From Bacteroidales bacterium UBA5287 (lineage in GTDB: Bacteria; Bacteroidota; Bacteroidia; Bacteroidales; Dysgonomonadaceae): DNA of 64,000 bases. The position numbers and the translations under genes were made by a program. The stretch covers positions 62,001 to 126,000 of the forward strand of contig DHSL01000055.1 in the NCBI GenBank assembly GCA_002411345.1. Direction: 5' to 3'. The notes under the pieces are model-generated. The model did no database searches. It saw only the letters and a program-made list of their open reading frames with translations, and had not been told where the DNA came from. Positions 17,172 to 26,413 of this stretch are shown one piece after another; position 1 is the stretch's first letter; every line of letters begins with the position of its first letter.

Positions 17172-18284
17172 CTATTTATTTTCAGGAATGCTGATCCAGT
17201 CAACTGTTTTTCCTGTTTCGGCTGATTTTTTAGCCGCCTCCAGAATTTTTACTGTCGTTACATTATTTTCCAGTGCAGACAAGTCGTTTTGCTGAGGAAT
17301 AATGTTTCCGCGAACAACATTCAAAAAATACGAAAAAGCATCCCTGCGATCATTAGGAAGTGCAGAAGCAGAAAACGTTTGTGCAATATTTGATCCAGAT
17401 TTTAAAATCATCATATCATTTGCATTCGCACAATTGACAAATCCCGATTGTCCATAAATTTGCATATCTTTTCTGTTATAAGGCCAATTCCACGAAGCCT
17501 GAATAACAACCTGAGATCTTGGATATTGAATTATTATTGTAGCCTCGTCGTCGACCTTTGGATAAATTTGAGGTTTATTGGTATGAGTAACAGCGGTAAC
17601 TGAAACAGGAGACTCCCCTTTCATCAACCAAGAAGAGATGTTTGCTCCATAGCAGCCAAAATCGTATAGAGCGCCCGATCCGTTTAAAACCGGATCCGTC
17701 AGCCATGCAAGAAACTCTTTGCTACAACCAATTTCTACCGGTCCCTGGTGACCCGTTTGGAACACTATTTTCCTAATTTCACCAATAGCTTTTTCCGAAT
17801 TAATCAGTTCGTACGCATTGTTAGTGCTTGGATACCACGAAGTTTCATAATTTGTAAGCAAATGGATATTATATTTTTTTGCCAGATATTTCATTCTTTC
17901 AGCATGTTTCACGCTTACAGCAAGCGGTTTTTCGACCATAACATGAATACCTTTCGGAGCACATTTCTCCACCACTTCGAGATGTCCGAACACATCATTA
18001 TAAGCCATTACAGCTTCAGGTTTAGTTTTAAGAATCATTTCGTCGATGGAAGGGTAAACCATTTTCAAATCCAAACCATAAATATTCGCATATTTCTTGG
18101 CCAGTTCAGCATTAGGTTCAGCAATACCCACTATATCTATATCCCCTTTGACTTTCCGTCCCAGTAAACCATGGATATGATCATGCGTTAATCCCACAAC
18201 CCCTATTCGTAGCGGTTTTTGTTGCGCCGATACGACAAAACTGAAAGCCAGAGCAGCTAAGACAAAAAATATTTTTGTTTTCAT
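17172..18284 (-). CDS. Exported Gfo/Idh/MocA-family oxidoreductase
   Basis: An NAD(P)-dependent sugar oxidoreductase-family protein with a signal peptide (MKTKIFFVLAALAFSFVVSA). The Rossmann segment RIGVVGLTHDHIHGLL starts just after it, followed by IVGIAEPNAELAKKYA and the family motif MVEKPLAVSVKHAERM with the catalytic Lys near residue 139. The C-terminal alpha/beta domain includes GSGALYDFGCYGANISSWL. Exported members are frequent in Bacteroidota; the substrate is unknown. GLTHDH replaces the more usual GCGxxG glycine-rich turn, so cofactor binding may be atypical or tightly held. Confidence 0.9.
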   Translation of the reverse strand: MKTKIFFVLAALAFSFVVSAQQKPLRIGVVGLTHDHIHGLLGRKVKGDIDIVGIAEPNAELAKKYANIYGLDLKMVYPSIDEMILKTKPEAVMAYNDVFGHLEVVEKCAPKGIHVMVEKPLAVSVKHAERMKYLAKKYNIHLLTNYETSWYPSTNNAYELINSEKAIGEIRKIVFQTGHQGPVEIGCSKEFLAWLTDPVLNGSGALYDFGCYGANISSWLMKGESPVSVTAVTHTNKPQIYPKVDDEATIIIQYPRSQVVIQASWNWPYNRKDMQIYGQSGFVNCANANDMMILKSGSNIAQTFSASALPNDRRDAFSYFLNVVRGNIIPQQNDLSALENNVTTVKILEAAKKSAETGKTVDWISIPENK

Positions 18285-18371
18285 GCAGTTTATTTGTGTA
18301 TAAATTTAATGCAAGTATAGTTAAAAAAGATTAGAAGATTGTGAACCATATTGAAAAATATATTCAGGTTA

Positions 18372-19145
18372 TTATATTTTCTTTCCAATATAGAAAACAT
18401 AGCCATAGAAATCTTTGTACTTATAATACATTCTTTCTTCGTGCCTTATATTTTTAATTAGTTCTTCTGCAGTAGTATTCCCTTTATATTTTTTCAGGAA
18501 TATTTCTTGAGCAGCAGTTTGAGGAACATAAAAATGATCCGTCCAACAATTTTCAGGTAGAATAAAAGTCGCAACCGGAATATATCCCGCTTTCTGCATT
18601 TGTTCAACTTTTTTTGGAATCGTGTCTATTTCAGGATAAGCATCCATCCAAAAATCAGTAATCTCTTGAGGTCGCACATCCGTAAACCATGATGCTTCTG
18701 AGACCGCAATAAATCCACCATTTTTCAGGAATTTTCGCCATTCATTTATTCCTTTTTCAAATCCAATATTATATATAGCACCTTCCGACCATATCAAATC
18801 TAATTCCTCATGTTCAAAAGGAAGATTTTCCATATTTCCGATGATACCCTTGACCCTATTTTGCAGATTATGTTTTTGCATGTTAGCATTAAAAATATCG
18901 ACAAACTTAGGAAACAAGTCGATCGCTGTAATTTTACCAGTCGTGTGTTGAGCCAGCGTTATTGTTTGTCCCCCCGTACCGCAGCCGATATCCGCGATAA
19001 TCGATTGTTCTGTAAGATTATCGATGAATCCCAAAGCCTTCAATGTAACTTCCTGGCTACCAGGTCCTTGTCGTTCTGCATTAGTGAAATATTCACTGAT
19101 TAAATTAACGTCGAATTCATGAATTGATTTATTTTCGGTGCTCAT
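18372..19145 (-). CDS. Class I SAM-dependent methyltransferase
   Basis: A cytoplasmic methyltransferase of 257 residues. Motif I is IADIGCGTGGQTITLAQ near residue 56, followed by the acidic motif II KITAIDLFPKFVDIFN and the post-motif NLPFEHEELDLIWSEGAIYN. This matches the UbiE-like small-molecule methyltransferases annotated without substrate in many Bacteroidota. It is transcribed divergently from the hemerythrin gene, with about 220 bases between them. Confidence 0.88.
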   Translation of the reverse strand: MSTENKSIHEFDVNLISEYFTNAERQGPGSQEVTLKALGFIDNLTEQSIIADIGCGTGGQTITLAQHTTGKITAIDLFPKFVDIFNANMQKHNLQNRVKGIIGNMENLPFEHEELDLIWSEGAIYNIGFEKGINEWRKFLKNGGFIAVSEASWFTDVRPQEITDFWMDAYPEIDTIPKKVEQMQKAGYIPVATFILPENCWTDHFYVPQTAAQEIFLKKYKGNTTAEELIKNIRHEERMYYKYKDFYGYVFYIGKKI

Positions 19146-19303
19146 AGTCTTGATTTTTTTAATATTAGAACAAAGGTATAAAACATAAAAAGAAAATAAA
19201 CATAATTAGTTTACGAATATAAAATAAAACATCACACATGAAGAATTGAGAAGACCCTTTTACCCTTGAAATTGATTATTAGTCGATAATCTATCAATAT
19301 TAC

Positions 19304-19318
19304 TTAGAATAATTCTAA
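19304..19318. promoter_or_regulatory. PerR/Fur-type 7-1-7 inverted repeat
   Basis: TTAGAATAATTCTAA is a perfect inverted repeat with 7-base arms and a single central base. The layout is the one bound by Fur-family dimers (PerR consensus TTATAATnATTATAA), differing by one base per arm. It sits 20 bases upstream of the -7 element of the hemerythrin operon, that is over the -33 region, where a bound protein would block transcription. Confidence 0.6.
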
Positions 19319-19337
19319 ATAATACACTAAATATTAC

Positions 19338-19345
19338 TATTTTTG
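19338..19345 (+). promoter_or_regulatory. -7 promoter element for hemerythrin/LuxR operon
   Basis: TATTTTTG (TAnnTTTG) lies 20 bases before the ATG. There is no TTTG at -33; the inverted repeat at 19304-19318 occupies that place, which suggests the promoter depends on or is blocked by a regulator. Confidence 0.5.
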
Positions 19346-19365
19346 CAACAAAAGATCAAAAATAT

Positions 19366-20079
19366 ATGTTTCATACTGTCAAAACAAGTGTAAAACCCTA
19401 TATGAAGTTGTCCGATTTAATAGATGACAACCCCTTGTTATTGTTGATGTTGCAGCACTTCAATATTGATTTTCGTGTAATAGATTTGACTGTATCCCAA
19501 TTGTGTTTAGAATACAAAATAAGTGACAATCTATTTATCAGCATTGCTAATTTATATAACGGATTTGGAACAAAGGAAAATGAAACGTTTTCCAAGACCG
19601 ATTTATTACAAGTGATAGATTTTTTAGAAAACACCCACGTTTATTATCGATCCGATAAATACCCACAAATAAGAAACTATATTACCCAATTGCAACAAAA
19701 CCATCCTGCGAAAGAGTTAAAACTCATTGAAAAGTTTTTCGATGAATATTTTAACGAAGTAATAGAGCATTTGGATTATGAAGACAAGGTCGCTTTTCCC
19801 TATTTCATCACATTACTTAAAAAACAAAAAGGCAAAAGCGATTATGTGCCCTATTCATCGAACGATTATAACGACCATCATACAGATATAGAACTTAAGT
19901 TGCAGGATTTAAAGAATTTACTTCTTAAATACGTGAAAATTGACGGCGATTTAGATTTGCGTCGCCGGCTATTTTTTGCGCTTTACGAGCTAGAATTCGA
20001 TTTATATATTCATTCACAAATTGAAGAAACTATATTGATTCCATCAGGCATTTGTATAGAAAATGAGCAAGAATTATAG
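19366..20079 (+). CDS. Hemerythrin-domain protein (RIC/YtfE-like)
   Basis: A 237-residue cytoplasmic protein. The first ~75 residues (MKLSDLIDDNPLLLLMLQHF) resemble the DUF542 domain at the front of iron-sulfur repair proteins of the RIC/YtfE/ScdA type, but the usual CCGG motif is absent. The rest is helical with the metal-ligand pattern of hemerythrins: EHLDYEDKVAFPYF, YNDHHTDIEL and IHSQIEETILIP. Such diiron proteins sense or handle oxygen, nitric oxide or iron. The gene overlaps the following LuxR-type gene by 17 bases. The PerR/Fur-like box upstream fits an oxidative or iron-responsive role. Confidence 0.85.
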   Translation: MFHTVKTSVKPYMKLSDLIDDNPLLLLMLQHFNIDFRVIDLTVSQLCLEYKISDNLFISIANLYNGFGTKENETFSKTDLLQVIDFLENTHVYYRSDKYPQIRNYITQLQQNHPAKELKLIEKFFDEYFNEVIEHLDYEDKVAFPYFITLLKKQKGKSDYVPYSSNDYNDHHTDIELKLQDLKNLLLKYVKIDGDLDLRRRLFFALYELEFDLYIHSQIEETILIPSGICIENEQEL

Positions 20080-20689
20080 ACCCTCTTTACAAATTGTTGT
20101 GTATGAAACTTCGCAAATTATTTTCGAAGGATTGCAAACCATTCTATATCAATCCGAGTTAGATTGCAGAGTTTACCATGCAGATACGCTTGACCATCTT
20201 AAAGTAACCCTCGAAAACAAGCCTGTTAATATACTTATTACCAGCTATATGATGTTTTTGAATCTTGAAAAAGAGATCAAGAAAATACGCAGATCACACC
20301 CATTGCTCAGTATTGTAGGAATTGATGCCGGATTTATACAAAAGCAGTCTTTTCAACTGTTTGACACAACCTTTGCCTTATATGACTCTTCAGAACAAAT
20401 CATACATTCACTTATTAAACTAGACGAAAAAAATCAATGTTTGTCAAGCAAAAAAAGCGAAGAAGACAATCTCACCGACCGTGAAATAGAAGTACTTACC
20501 TGTTTAGTCAACGGTCAGACGAACAAAGAAATAGCCGATTTTTTGAATATCAGTATACATACCGTTATCAGTCATCGTAAGAATATCACACTCAAAACCG
20601 GTATTCGGAGTCAATCCGGTTTAACTATTTACGCCATTTCAAAAAAGATAATTGAGATAGACGATTTTTTACCCGATAATCTCACTTAA
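20063..20689 (+). CDS. LuxR-type regulator with degenerate receiver domain
   Basis: A 208-residue transcription regulator. Residues about 10-125 have the general pattern of a response-regulator receiver, but the position of the phospho-acceptor Asp reads NILITSYMMFL instead of the usual xxxDxxMP, so phosphorylation by a kinase is unlikely. Residues about 140-200 form a LuxR/NarL-type HTH (LTDREIEVLTCLVNGQTNKE, then IADFLNISIHTVISHRKNI). The gene begins inside the 3' end of the hemerythrin gene, so the two are translationally coupled, and the hemerythrin protein may supply the signal. The downstream TonB-dependent receptor is a candidate target. Confidence 0.88.
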   Translation: MSKNYRPSLQIVVYETSQIIFEGLQTILYQSELDCRVYHADTLDHLKVTLENKPVNILITSYMMFLNLEKEIKKIRRSHPLLSIVGIDAGFIQKQSFQLFDTTFALYDSSEQIIHSLIKLDEKNQCLSSKKSEEDNLTDREIEVLTCLVNGQTNKEIADFLNISIHTVISHRKNITLKTGIRSQSGLTIYAISKKIIEIDDFLPDNLT

Positions 20690-20853
20690 GCAATAACTAT
20701 TAAATAACATATTCTTTTATTAAGTATGATTTGGGTTATTAAAACATCCCATATTTCAGTGATATTCGATTCAAAAAATCCCCAATTTTAAGGATTGAAG
20801 AGTCATTTAATTCTGTTTTACTTTGCGCCTTGAAATTAAAACAGGATTAAATA

Positions 20854-23265
20854 ATGAAAAAAATCACATTCATACTCATTTACATAAGTATTTTAATTTT
20901 TAGTGCATCCGCTCAAAAGACCGACGCCATGCTTTTTGGCGATGTAAAAGACAAGCAAACAAAAGAGCATATTCCTTTTGTAACCGTTACAATAAAAGGC
21001 ACCAATAAAGGCACTGTTGCCGATGTTTCCGGTCATTTTAAGTTATCCCATCTTCCTCTTGGAAAACAAACCATTGTAGCCCAATTTATTGGTTATAAAC
21101 CCCAAGAGATAGAAGTAATTATGGAACAAGGCAAAGCCATAGAAGTCTTTTTCGAGTTAGAAGAAGATGTCTTTAATCTTGATCAGGTTGTAGTTACCGG
21201 CACCCGTACCCAGCATTATGTGAAAGATGTACCGATCAGAACCGAAGTCGTTACCTCTCAAGCCTTAAAAAATAAAAATGCGTGGAATGTATTTGAAGCA
21301 TTGGAAGGCGTTCCCGGAGTCAGGGTAGAAGATCAATGTCAATCCTGTAATTTTACCATGGTAAGAATGCAAGGTCTTGGTTCAGAACATACTCAGGTAT
21401 TAATAAACGGTCAGCCCATCTATTCCGGTCTTGCCAGTGTATATGGATTAGAGCAAATAGGCACCGGTGATGTAGATCGAATAGAAGTTATAAAAGGTGC
21501 CGGATCAGCTTTATATGGCAGCAGTGCTATTGCCGGAGCCATTAATATTATTACCAAAGAACCCACCCCCGTACCACACATTTCAGCAGATATTCAATTT
21601 GGAAATTTCCAATCGAACGTATATAATTTCTCTTCATCCATGAGAAACGAAGGTGGAAATATTGGATTGAGCATATATGCACAAAAAATAGACCATGGAG
21701 TAATTGATGAAACCGGAGAAGGCGACACCCTTGAAGAAGTAAAGAGAAAAGACGGAATATCCGATCGTGTAGCCTCCAATCTGCATAATATAGGAGCAAG
21801 TTTATTTATAGACAATCCATTTTTTGGACACGACAAATTAGTCTTTCGTGGCAAGGCCATAAATGAAAAACGTGAAGGAGGCATCATTACCGACGATTAC
21901 TATAAAAATCCCTTTACCGATGGAACAGAAAACATCACGACAAACCGTTATGAGTTAGAAGCAAATTACACCAAGACCATCAATAAGAAAGTCGATTTAA
22001 GTTTTACCAACACCTTTATCAATCACAATCGTGAAGCCACCAACGATTCCTATTTGTTAAGCTATTTAGAGACCCACAATAACGAGACACCCAATGTATT
22101 GGATATGCGTCCTTATTTAGCCAAGGAAAATTCACTTATTTCGACCCTCACACTCGGCACAACTTTTGGAGACCATCATTTGTTGTTTGGGCTACAAAAT
22201 TATTTAACACGATTAAATGAATCCGGCATGTATGTAGTAGTAGATGAAAGCAGTCCCTATTACGGAAATTCCTATAAATCCACTGCCCGTAAACATGCAC
22301 ATGAAATAGGAGCATTTATTCAAGACGAATGGCGCGTCACTTCAGAATTTACCATTGTCCCAGGAATTAGGATAGACCATCATGTATCCGGTGAAGAATA
22401 CACGTCAGATAAAACCATTTTTGACGGAGACTTTCCAAAAACCAGTTTTGATCAAACAAGTATTAATCCACGTTTAGCGTTAAAGTATAATCTTAGTGAG
22501 CATATCACTCTCAGAGCAAATATGGGAACAGGTTTTAGAGCACCCTACGGATTTTCGGAAGATTTACATTTATGCAGTGGTTCCCCCCGTGTTTGGAAAT
22601 CATCCGATTTGAAAGCTGAAACATCCCGCAGCACCAATTTTTCCGCTGATTATTACGGACATCAATTTCAGATAAGTGCAAATGTATTCTACACCTACCT
22701 CAAAGATAAAATTGATTTTACCGATGCCGATGAAAATGTGAAGAATCTCGGTTACACCTATCAGTGGCGTAATATTGACGATGCCGTTGTTAAAGGAATT
22801 GAAATGATGATACTTGTAAATCCTATTAAAAGTCTGAATATAGGCGCAGATTTTGGAATAAACAGCGGAGAATATAAACAGGTACGTCAAGATTGGGTTG
22901 GAACCCAATATGAGAGCAACAGTAAGTATATACCCCGTTTTCCCACGACGACCGGAAGTTTAAAGATTGAATATGCCCCTCGGTTATGGAATTTTTCTGT
23001 TTACGGATTATATCAAGGTAAAATGTTTATCGACTATATGAGTGAAGACGCGAATAAATCGGCAATCATGCAAACAGATCCATATATGACATTTAATGCA
23101 AGTGTTTCCAGAACATTCGGAAATGTTCGATTATATGCAGGCGGCAAGAATATTTTCAGTTACATACAAGATAAAAAATATTTAGACGATGCCGCCTTTA
23201 TGTACGCACCCGTTTACGGAGCACAATATTATACCGGCATATCTATTAATATAAACAATATATAA
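20854..23265 (+). CDS. TonB-dependent outer-membrane receptor with CxxC plug motif
   Basis: An 803-residue TonB-dependent receptor: signal peptide (cleaved near SASAQ), a carboxypeptidase-D-like regulatory domain (residues ~25-105, DVKDKQTKEHIPFVTVTIKG), a plug domain (TRTQHYVKDVPIRTEVV, ALEGVPGVRVEDQCQSCNF, IKGAGSALYGSSAIAGAINI) and a 22-strand barrel ending in aromatic/Ile-rich strands. The CQSC pair in the plug is shared by a Bacteroidota receptor subgroup that I associate loosely with metal or cofactor uptake. There is no SusD partner, which argues against a glycan transporter. It follows the hemerythrin/LuxR pair by 164 bases. Substrate unknown. Confidence 0.92.
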   Translation: MKKITFILIYISILIFSASAQKTDAMLFGDVKDKQTKEHIPFVTVTIKGTNKGTVADVSGHFKLSHLPLGKQTIVAQFIGYKPQEIEVIMEQGKAIEVFFELEEDVFNLDQVVVTGTRTQHYVKDVPIRTEVVTSQALKNKNAWNVFEALEGVPGVRVEDQCQSCNFTMVRMQGLGSEHTQVLINGQPIYSGLASVYGLEQIGTGDVDRIEVIKGAGSALYGSSAIAGAINIITKEPTPVPHISADIQFGNFQSNVYNFSSSMRNEGGNIGLSIYAQKIDHGVIDETGEGDTLEEVKRKDGISDRVASNLHNIGASLFIDNPFFGHDKLVFRGKAINEKREGGIITDDYYKNPFTDGTENITTNRYELEANYTKTINKKVDLSFTNTFINHNREATNDSYLLSYLETHNNETPNVLDMRPYLAKENSLISTLTLGTTFGDHHLLFGLQNYLTRLNESGMYVVVDESSPYYGNSYKSTARKHAHEIGAFIQDEWRVTSEFTIVPGIRIDHHVSGEEYTSDKTIFDGDFPKTSFDQTSINPRLALKYNLSEHITLRANMGTGFRAPYGFSEDLHLCSGSPRVWKSSDLKAETSRSTNFSADYYGHQFQISANVFYTYLKDKIDFTDADENVKNLGYTYQWRNIDDAVVKGIEMMILVNPIKSLNIGADFGINSGEYKQVRQDWVGTQYESNSKYIPRFPTTTGSLKIEYAPRLWNFSVYGLYQGKMFIDYMSEDANKSAIMQTDPYMTFNASVSRTFGNVRLYAGGKNIFSYIQDKKYLDDAAFMYAPVYGAQYYTGISININNI

Positions 23266-23600
23266 TGAAAACATGGTGGTGTAATCGGATAGGGCGGTGT
23301 TGAAATCCTATTAATATAAACAATCTATAATGAAAACCCGGGAGATCTTATTGTTCCTTTTGAAACATATCTATGAATATAAACAACCAATAAGAATAAT
23401 CATTTATCAAAAGCCGCTCGTTGTTAATTCACGAGCGGTTTTTTTATACTTAAATTGTTATGAAGAAATAAAGCGTTATAGCAATGCGTATAAAATACGA
23501 GCGATTTTTTTATATACCTAAATTGTTATCAAGCAAAGAAAGTAGCAAATGACATAGCTGTTGATGCTATTTTTATTATACCTAAATTGTTATCCGTGAG
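23243..23600 (+). repeat. Decaying ~65-base tandem repeats after the receptor gene
   Basis: The receptor's last codons plus flank (CTATTAATATAAACAATA, 23243) recur at 23308 and, more degraded, at 23371. A second motif, [CGAGCG]-T-tract-[TAAATTGTTAT], occurs at 23432, 23498 and 23565. Spacings are 61-67 bases throughout. No convincing gene is present: the 63-codon frame at 23330-23521 runs straight through the repeats and the terminator. Confidence 0.65.
23414..23446 (+). terminator. Intrinsic terminator inside the repeat tract
   Basis: A perfect 8-bp stem CCGCTCGT/ACGAGCGG (23414-23421, 23431-23438) with a 9-base loop is followed by seven T residues. Later copies of the repeat keep only the right arm and T-tract. 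Confidence 0.85.
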
Positions 23601-23722
23601 ATAATCATCCCTCATTGTAATAAAACATATTTTAAATAACAGTAAACCTTTAATCGTTAAAAGTGTTTTAATTTAGCTTTATACTTTTCATTAGTATTAG
23701 AATCAAATTTAAATAATAGACT

Positions 23723-23788
23723 ATGGATACCCATCAAATTACGTCATTTATTCAAAAGTTAGACAGTGACATAGAAAAACCAGAATAA
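23723..23788 (+). CDS. Possible 21-residue peptide
   Basis: A short frame, ATG at 23723 to TAA at 23786-23788, encodes MDTHQITSFIQKLDSDIEKP plus one Glu and ends 19 bases before the TRIC-family gene. It could be a leader peptide, the truncated start of a lost gene, or chance. No ribosome site decides the matter. Confidence 0.2.
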   Translation: MDTHQITSFIQKLDSDIEKPE

Positions 23789-23807
23789 TAACAGTCAACG
23801 ATATACA

Positions 23808-24455
23808 ATGATGGACATTACCTTTCACACGTTTTACTATTTTCTTGATATAGGAGGAACTTTTGCTTTTGCCATAAGTGGAGCAACCGCAGCCAAGCAA
23901 CGAGGACTAGACCTGTTTGGCATTTGTGCCGTAGCGTTTACAGTAGCCTGTGGCGGCGGCATTATACGTGATTTATCCATTGGTGCCATTCCTCCAGCAG
24001 GTTTATCCACCTGGTACTATCTTGCCACATCGTTGTTAGCCGCGATGATGACCATAGGATTATATCCCCTTGTAAGAAAACTCAATCGTCCAGTAATATT
24101 TTTTGATGCCATAGGTTTATCCATGTTTGCCGTTACCGGAGCCCAAAAATCCCTTTCGTTTGGTCACAATGCCGAAGTCGCCGTTCTTTTAGGTATAATT
24201 ACCGCTGTAGGAGGCGGCATTATTCGTGATATGTTACTCACCCGGATCCCCGTGATATTAGAAAAAGAAGTATATGCCTCTGCAGCTCTTATTGGCGCTT
24301 TGATAGTAGTTTTGGGCGATCATTTCAATTGGTTAACCAGAGATTGGATATCAATTATTGCAATGTTAGTATGCTTTACTTTACGCATGTTAGCACTTCG
24401 TAATCATTGGAATCTTCCTACATTCAGAGATTATCCAAAGTCGCCCAGCAGTTAA
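23808..24455 (+). CDS. TRIC/YicG-family cation channel protein (UPF0126)
   Basis: A 215-residue inner-membrane protein with about seven hydrophobic segments and the internal duplication typical of the family: GGTFAFAISGATAAKQRGLD with CGGGIIRDLSIGAIPP in the first half and FDAIGLSMFAVTGAQKSLS with GGGIIRDMLLTRIPVIL in the second. Bacterial and eukaryotic TRIC proteins form trimeric potassium-permeable channels; the E. coli relative YicG has also been linked to glycine uptake. The start could be either of two consecutive ATG codons. Confidence 0.93.
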   Translation: MMDITFHTFYYFLDIGGTFAFAISGATAAKQRGLDLFGICAVAFTVACGGGIIRDLSIGAIPPAGLSTWYYLATSLLAAMMTIGLYPLVRKLNRPVIFFDAIGLSMFAVTGAQKSLSFGHNAEVAVLLGIITAVGGGIIRDMLLTRIPVILEKEVYASAALIGALIVVLGDHFNWLTRDWISIIAMLVCFTLRMLALRNHWNLPTFRDYPKSPSS

Positions 24456-24534
24456 CTTTATATCGGATTAACTATTTAACAACGTTAAAGATAGCCATAT
24501 TTATTATCAAAATGTTGTAAATTTAAATGTATTA

Positions 24535-24565
24535 TTGACGAATTGAAATGTTTATTATATCTTTG
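24535..24565 (+). promoter_or_regulatory. Promoter for asnA
   Basis: TTG at 24535-24537, a 20-base gap and TATCTTTG at 24558-24565 fit the consensus. The -7 element lies 32 bases before the ATG at 24598. Confidence 0.65.
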
Positions 24566-24597
24566 TGTTTCATAAAATCATAATTGATAATAATATT

Positions 24598-25635
24598 ATG
24601 TCAAAATTATATATTCCGCAAGGTTATACCCCGTTACTCAATTTAAAAAAGACAGAGTGGGGTATAAAAAGTATTAAAGATTTCTTTCAGCAAAACCTGT
24701 CCTCCGAGCTTCGTTTAAGGCGAGTGACAGCACCCTTATTTGTAGAACGTGGAACCGGCATAAATGACGATTTGAATGGTGTTGAGCGCGCTGTGAATTT
24801 CCCTATCAAAGACATGGACAATAAAGTCGCTGAAATAGTTCATTCCCTTGCAAAATGGAAGCGTTTAACCCTTGCAGAATATGAGATAGAAGAAGGCTAT
24901 GGTATTTATACCGATATGAATGCCATTCGTGCAGACGAAGAATTAGACAATTTACATTCATTATATGTCGATCAATGGGATTGGGAATTAGTAATAAATG
25001 ATTCCAACAGAAATCTGGAATATTTAAAAGAGATTGTCCGTCGTATTTATGCATCAATGTTAAGAACCGAATATCTTGTATATGAGATATTTCCAGAGAT
25101 CAAACCATTACTTCCAAAAGAAATAACTTTTATTCATTCCGAAGAATTATTACAAAAATATCCCACACTCAGTTCAAAAGAGCGTGAAGACGCAATTACC
25201 AAAGAGACAGGCGCCGTGTTTATCATAGGAATTGGAGGCAAACTGTCAAATGGCGAGCCCCATGACGGTCGTTCCCCCGATTATGACGATTGGAGTACCA
25301 TTAATGAAGACGGATATTTAGGATTAAATGGTGATTTGCTTGTATGGAATTCCGTATTAAATCAAGCGATGGAATTATCATCGATGGGTATAAGAGTAAG
25401 TCCCGAATCTTTGAATCATCAGTTAAAGATCAGAAATGAAGAAAGCAGAGCTTCGTTATATTTCCATAAGCGACTGTTGAATAATGAGTTGCCGTTGACT
25501 ATGGGAGGAGGAATTGGTCAGTCCCGTTTATGTATGTTTTACCTTCGTAAAGCCCATATTGGTGAAATTCAAGCCAGTTTATGGCCCCAAGACATGATTG
25601 AAAAAGCCAAACAGAATCAAATATATTTAATTTAA
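24598..25635 (+). CDS. asnA: Aspartate--ammonia ligase AsnA
   Basis: AsnA makes asparagine from aspartate, ammonia and ATP, using a class II tRNA-synthetase-like fold. The protein (345 residues from MSKLYIPQGY) contains LRRVTAPLFVERGTGINDDL, VHSLAKWKRLTL, GIYTDMNAIRADEELDNLHS, VDQWDWE and the C-terminal TMGGGIGQSRLCMFYLRKAHIGE, all diagnostic. I choose the ATG at 24598 because it begins the family N-terminus; the frame open before it overlaps the promoter. Confidence 0.97.
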   Translation: MSKLYIPQGYTPLLNLKKTEWGIKSIKDFFQQNLSSELRLRRVTAPLFVERGTGINDDLNGVERAVNFPIKDMDNKVAEIVHSLAKWKRLTLAEYEIEEGYGIYTDMNAIRADEELDNLHSLYVDQWDWELVINDSNRNLEYLKEIVRRIYASMLRTEYLVYEIFPEIKPLLPKEITFIHSEELLQKYPTLSSKEREDAITKETGAVFIIGIGGKLSNGEPHDGRSPDYDDWSTINEDGYLGLNGDLLVWNSVLNQAMELSSMGIRVSPESLNHQLKIRNEESRASLYFHKRLLNNELPLTMGGGIGQSRLCMFYLRKAHIGEIQASLWPQDMIEKAKQNQIYLI

Positions 25636-25655
25636 TAAGAAATTTACGATTAGTG

Positions 25656-26318
25656 ATGGATGTTCAAATTGAAGAAGGTTGGAAACAACATTTGCAGGAA
25701 GAATTCAGTAAGACCTATTTTATAAAGCTCACAGAATTTGTTCGCAATGAATATGCCACCCAAAAGGTTTATCCACCTGCAAAACACATATTCAACGCCT
25801 TCAATAAATGTCCATTTGGCGACGTAAAAATAGTTATTGTCGGTCAAGACCCCTATCACGAACCAGGTCAAGCCCATGGGCTGTGTTTTTCCGTCAATGA
25901 TGACGTTGCCATCCCCCCCTCATTAATAAATATTTATAAAGAGATCAATGATGATTTGGGAATTGAAGTTCCCAAATCAGGAAATTTAGAGCGCTGGAGT
26001 AAGCAAGGCGTATTTTTATTAAACGCCACTCTTACTGTCAGAGCCCACAAAGCCGGATCCCATCAGAACAAAGGATGGGAAGAGTTCACCGATGCCGCAA
26101 TTCAGCACCTTGCAAACGAGCGTGAAAACATAGTATTTATGTTATGGGGAGCATACGCTCAGAAGAAAGGAGCAAAAATTGATCCACGAAAACATTTAGT
26201 ATTGAAGTCGCCCCATCCATCCCCATTGTCCGCCTACCGTGGTTTTTTTGGAAACAAACATTTCAGTAAAGCCAACGAATATCTTGTTTCGAAAGGCAAG
26301 GAACCTGTTGATTGGTAA
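25656..26318 (+). CDS. ung: Uracil-DNA glycosylase
   Basis: Ung removes uracil from DNA, starting base excision repair. Family 1 motifs are present: the catalytic water-activating GQDPYHEPGQAHGLCFSV near residue 64 and the DNA-intercalating HPSPLSAYRGFFG near residue 185, with LLNATLTVRAHKAGSH between them. Length 220 is standard. I use the ATG at 25656; a GTG precedes it directly. It follows asnA by about 20 bases, so the two may form a transcript. Confidence 0.97.
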   Translation: MDVQIEEGWKQHLQEEFSKTYFIKLTEFVRNEYATQKVYPPAKHIFNAFNKCPFGDVKIVIVGQDPYHEPGQAHGLCFSVNDDVAIPPSLINIYKEINDDLGIEVPKSGNLERWSKQGVFLLNATLTVRAHKAGSHQNKGWEEFTDAAIQHLANERENIVFMLWGAYAQKKGAKIDPRKHLVLKSPHPSPLSAYRGFFGNKHFSKANEYLVSKGKEPVDW

Positions 26319-26413
26319 ATTGATGGAAATTAAATAAACTTTGCAATATCGATTAAACGTTATAAATTTGTCTCATTAAGAATCTATGTTTTAATTTTTT
26401 AATTAAGATATCA

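Noticed and set aside
23330..23521. A 63-residue protein behind the TonB receptor
   Set aside because: The frame runs through a terminator and the short repeats, and its composition is not protein-like.
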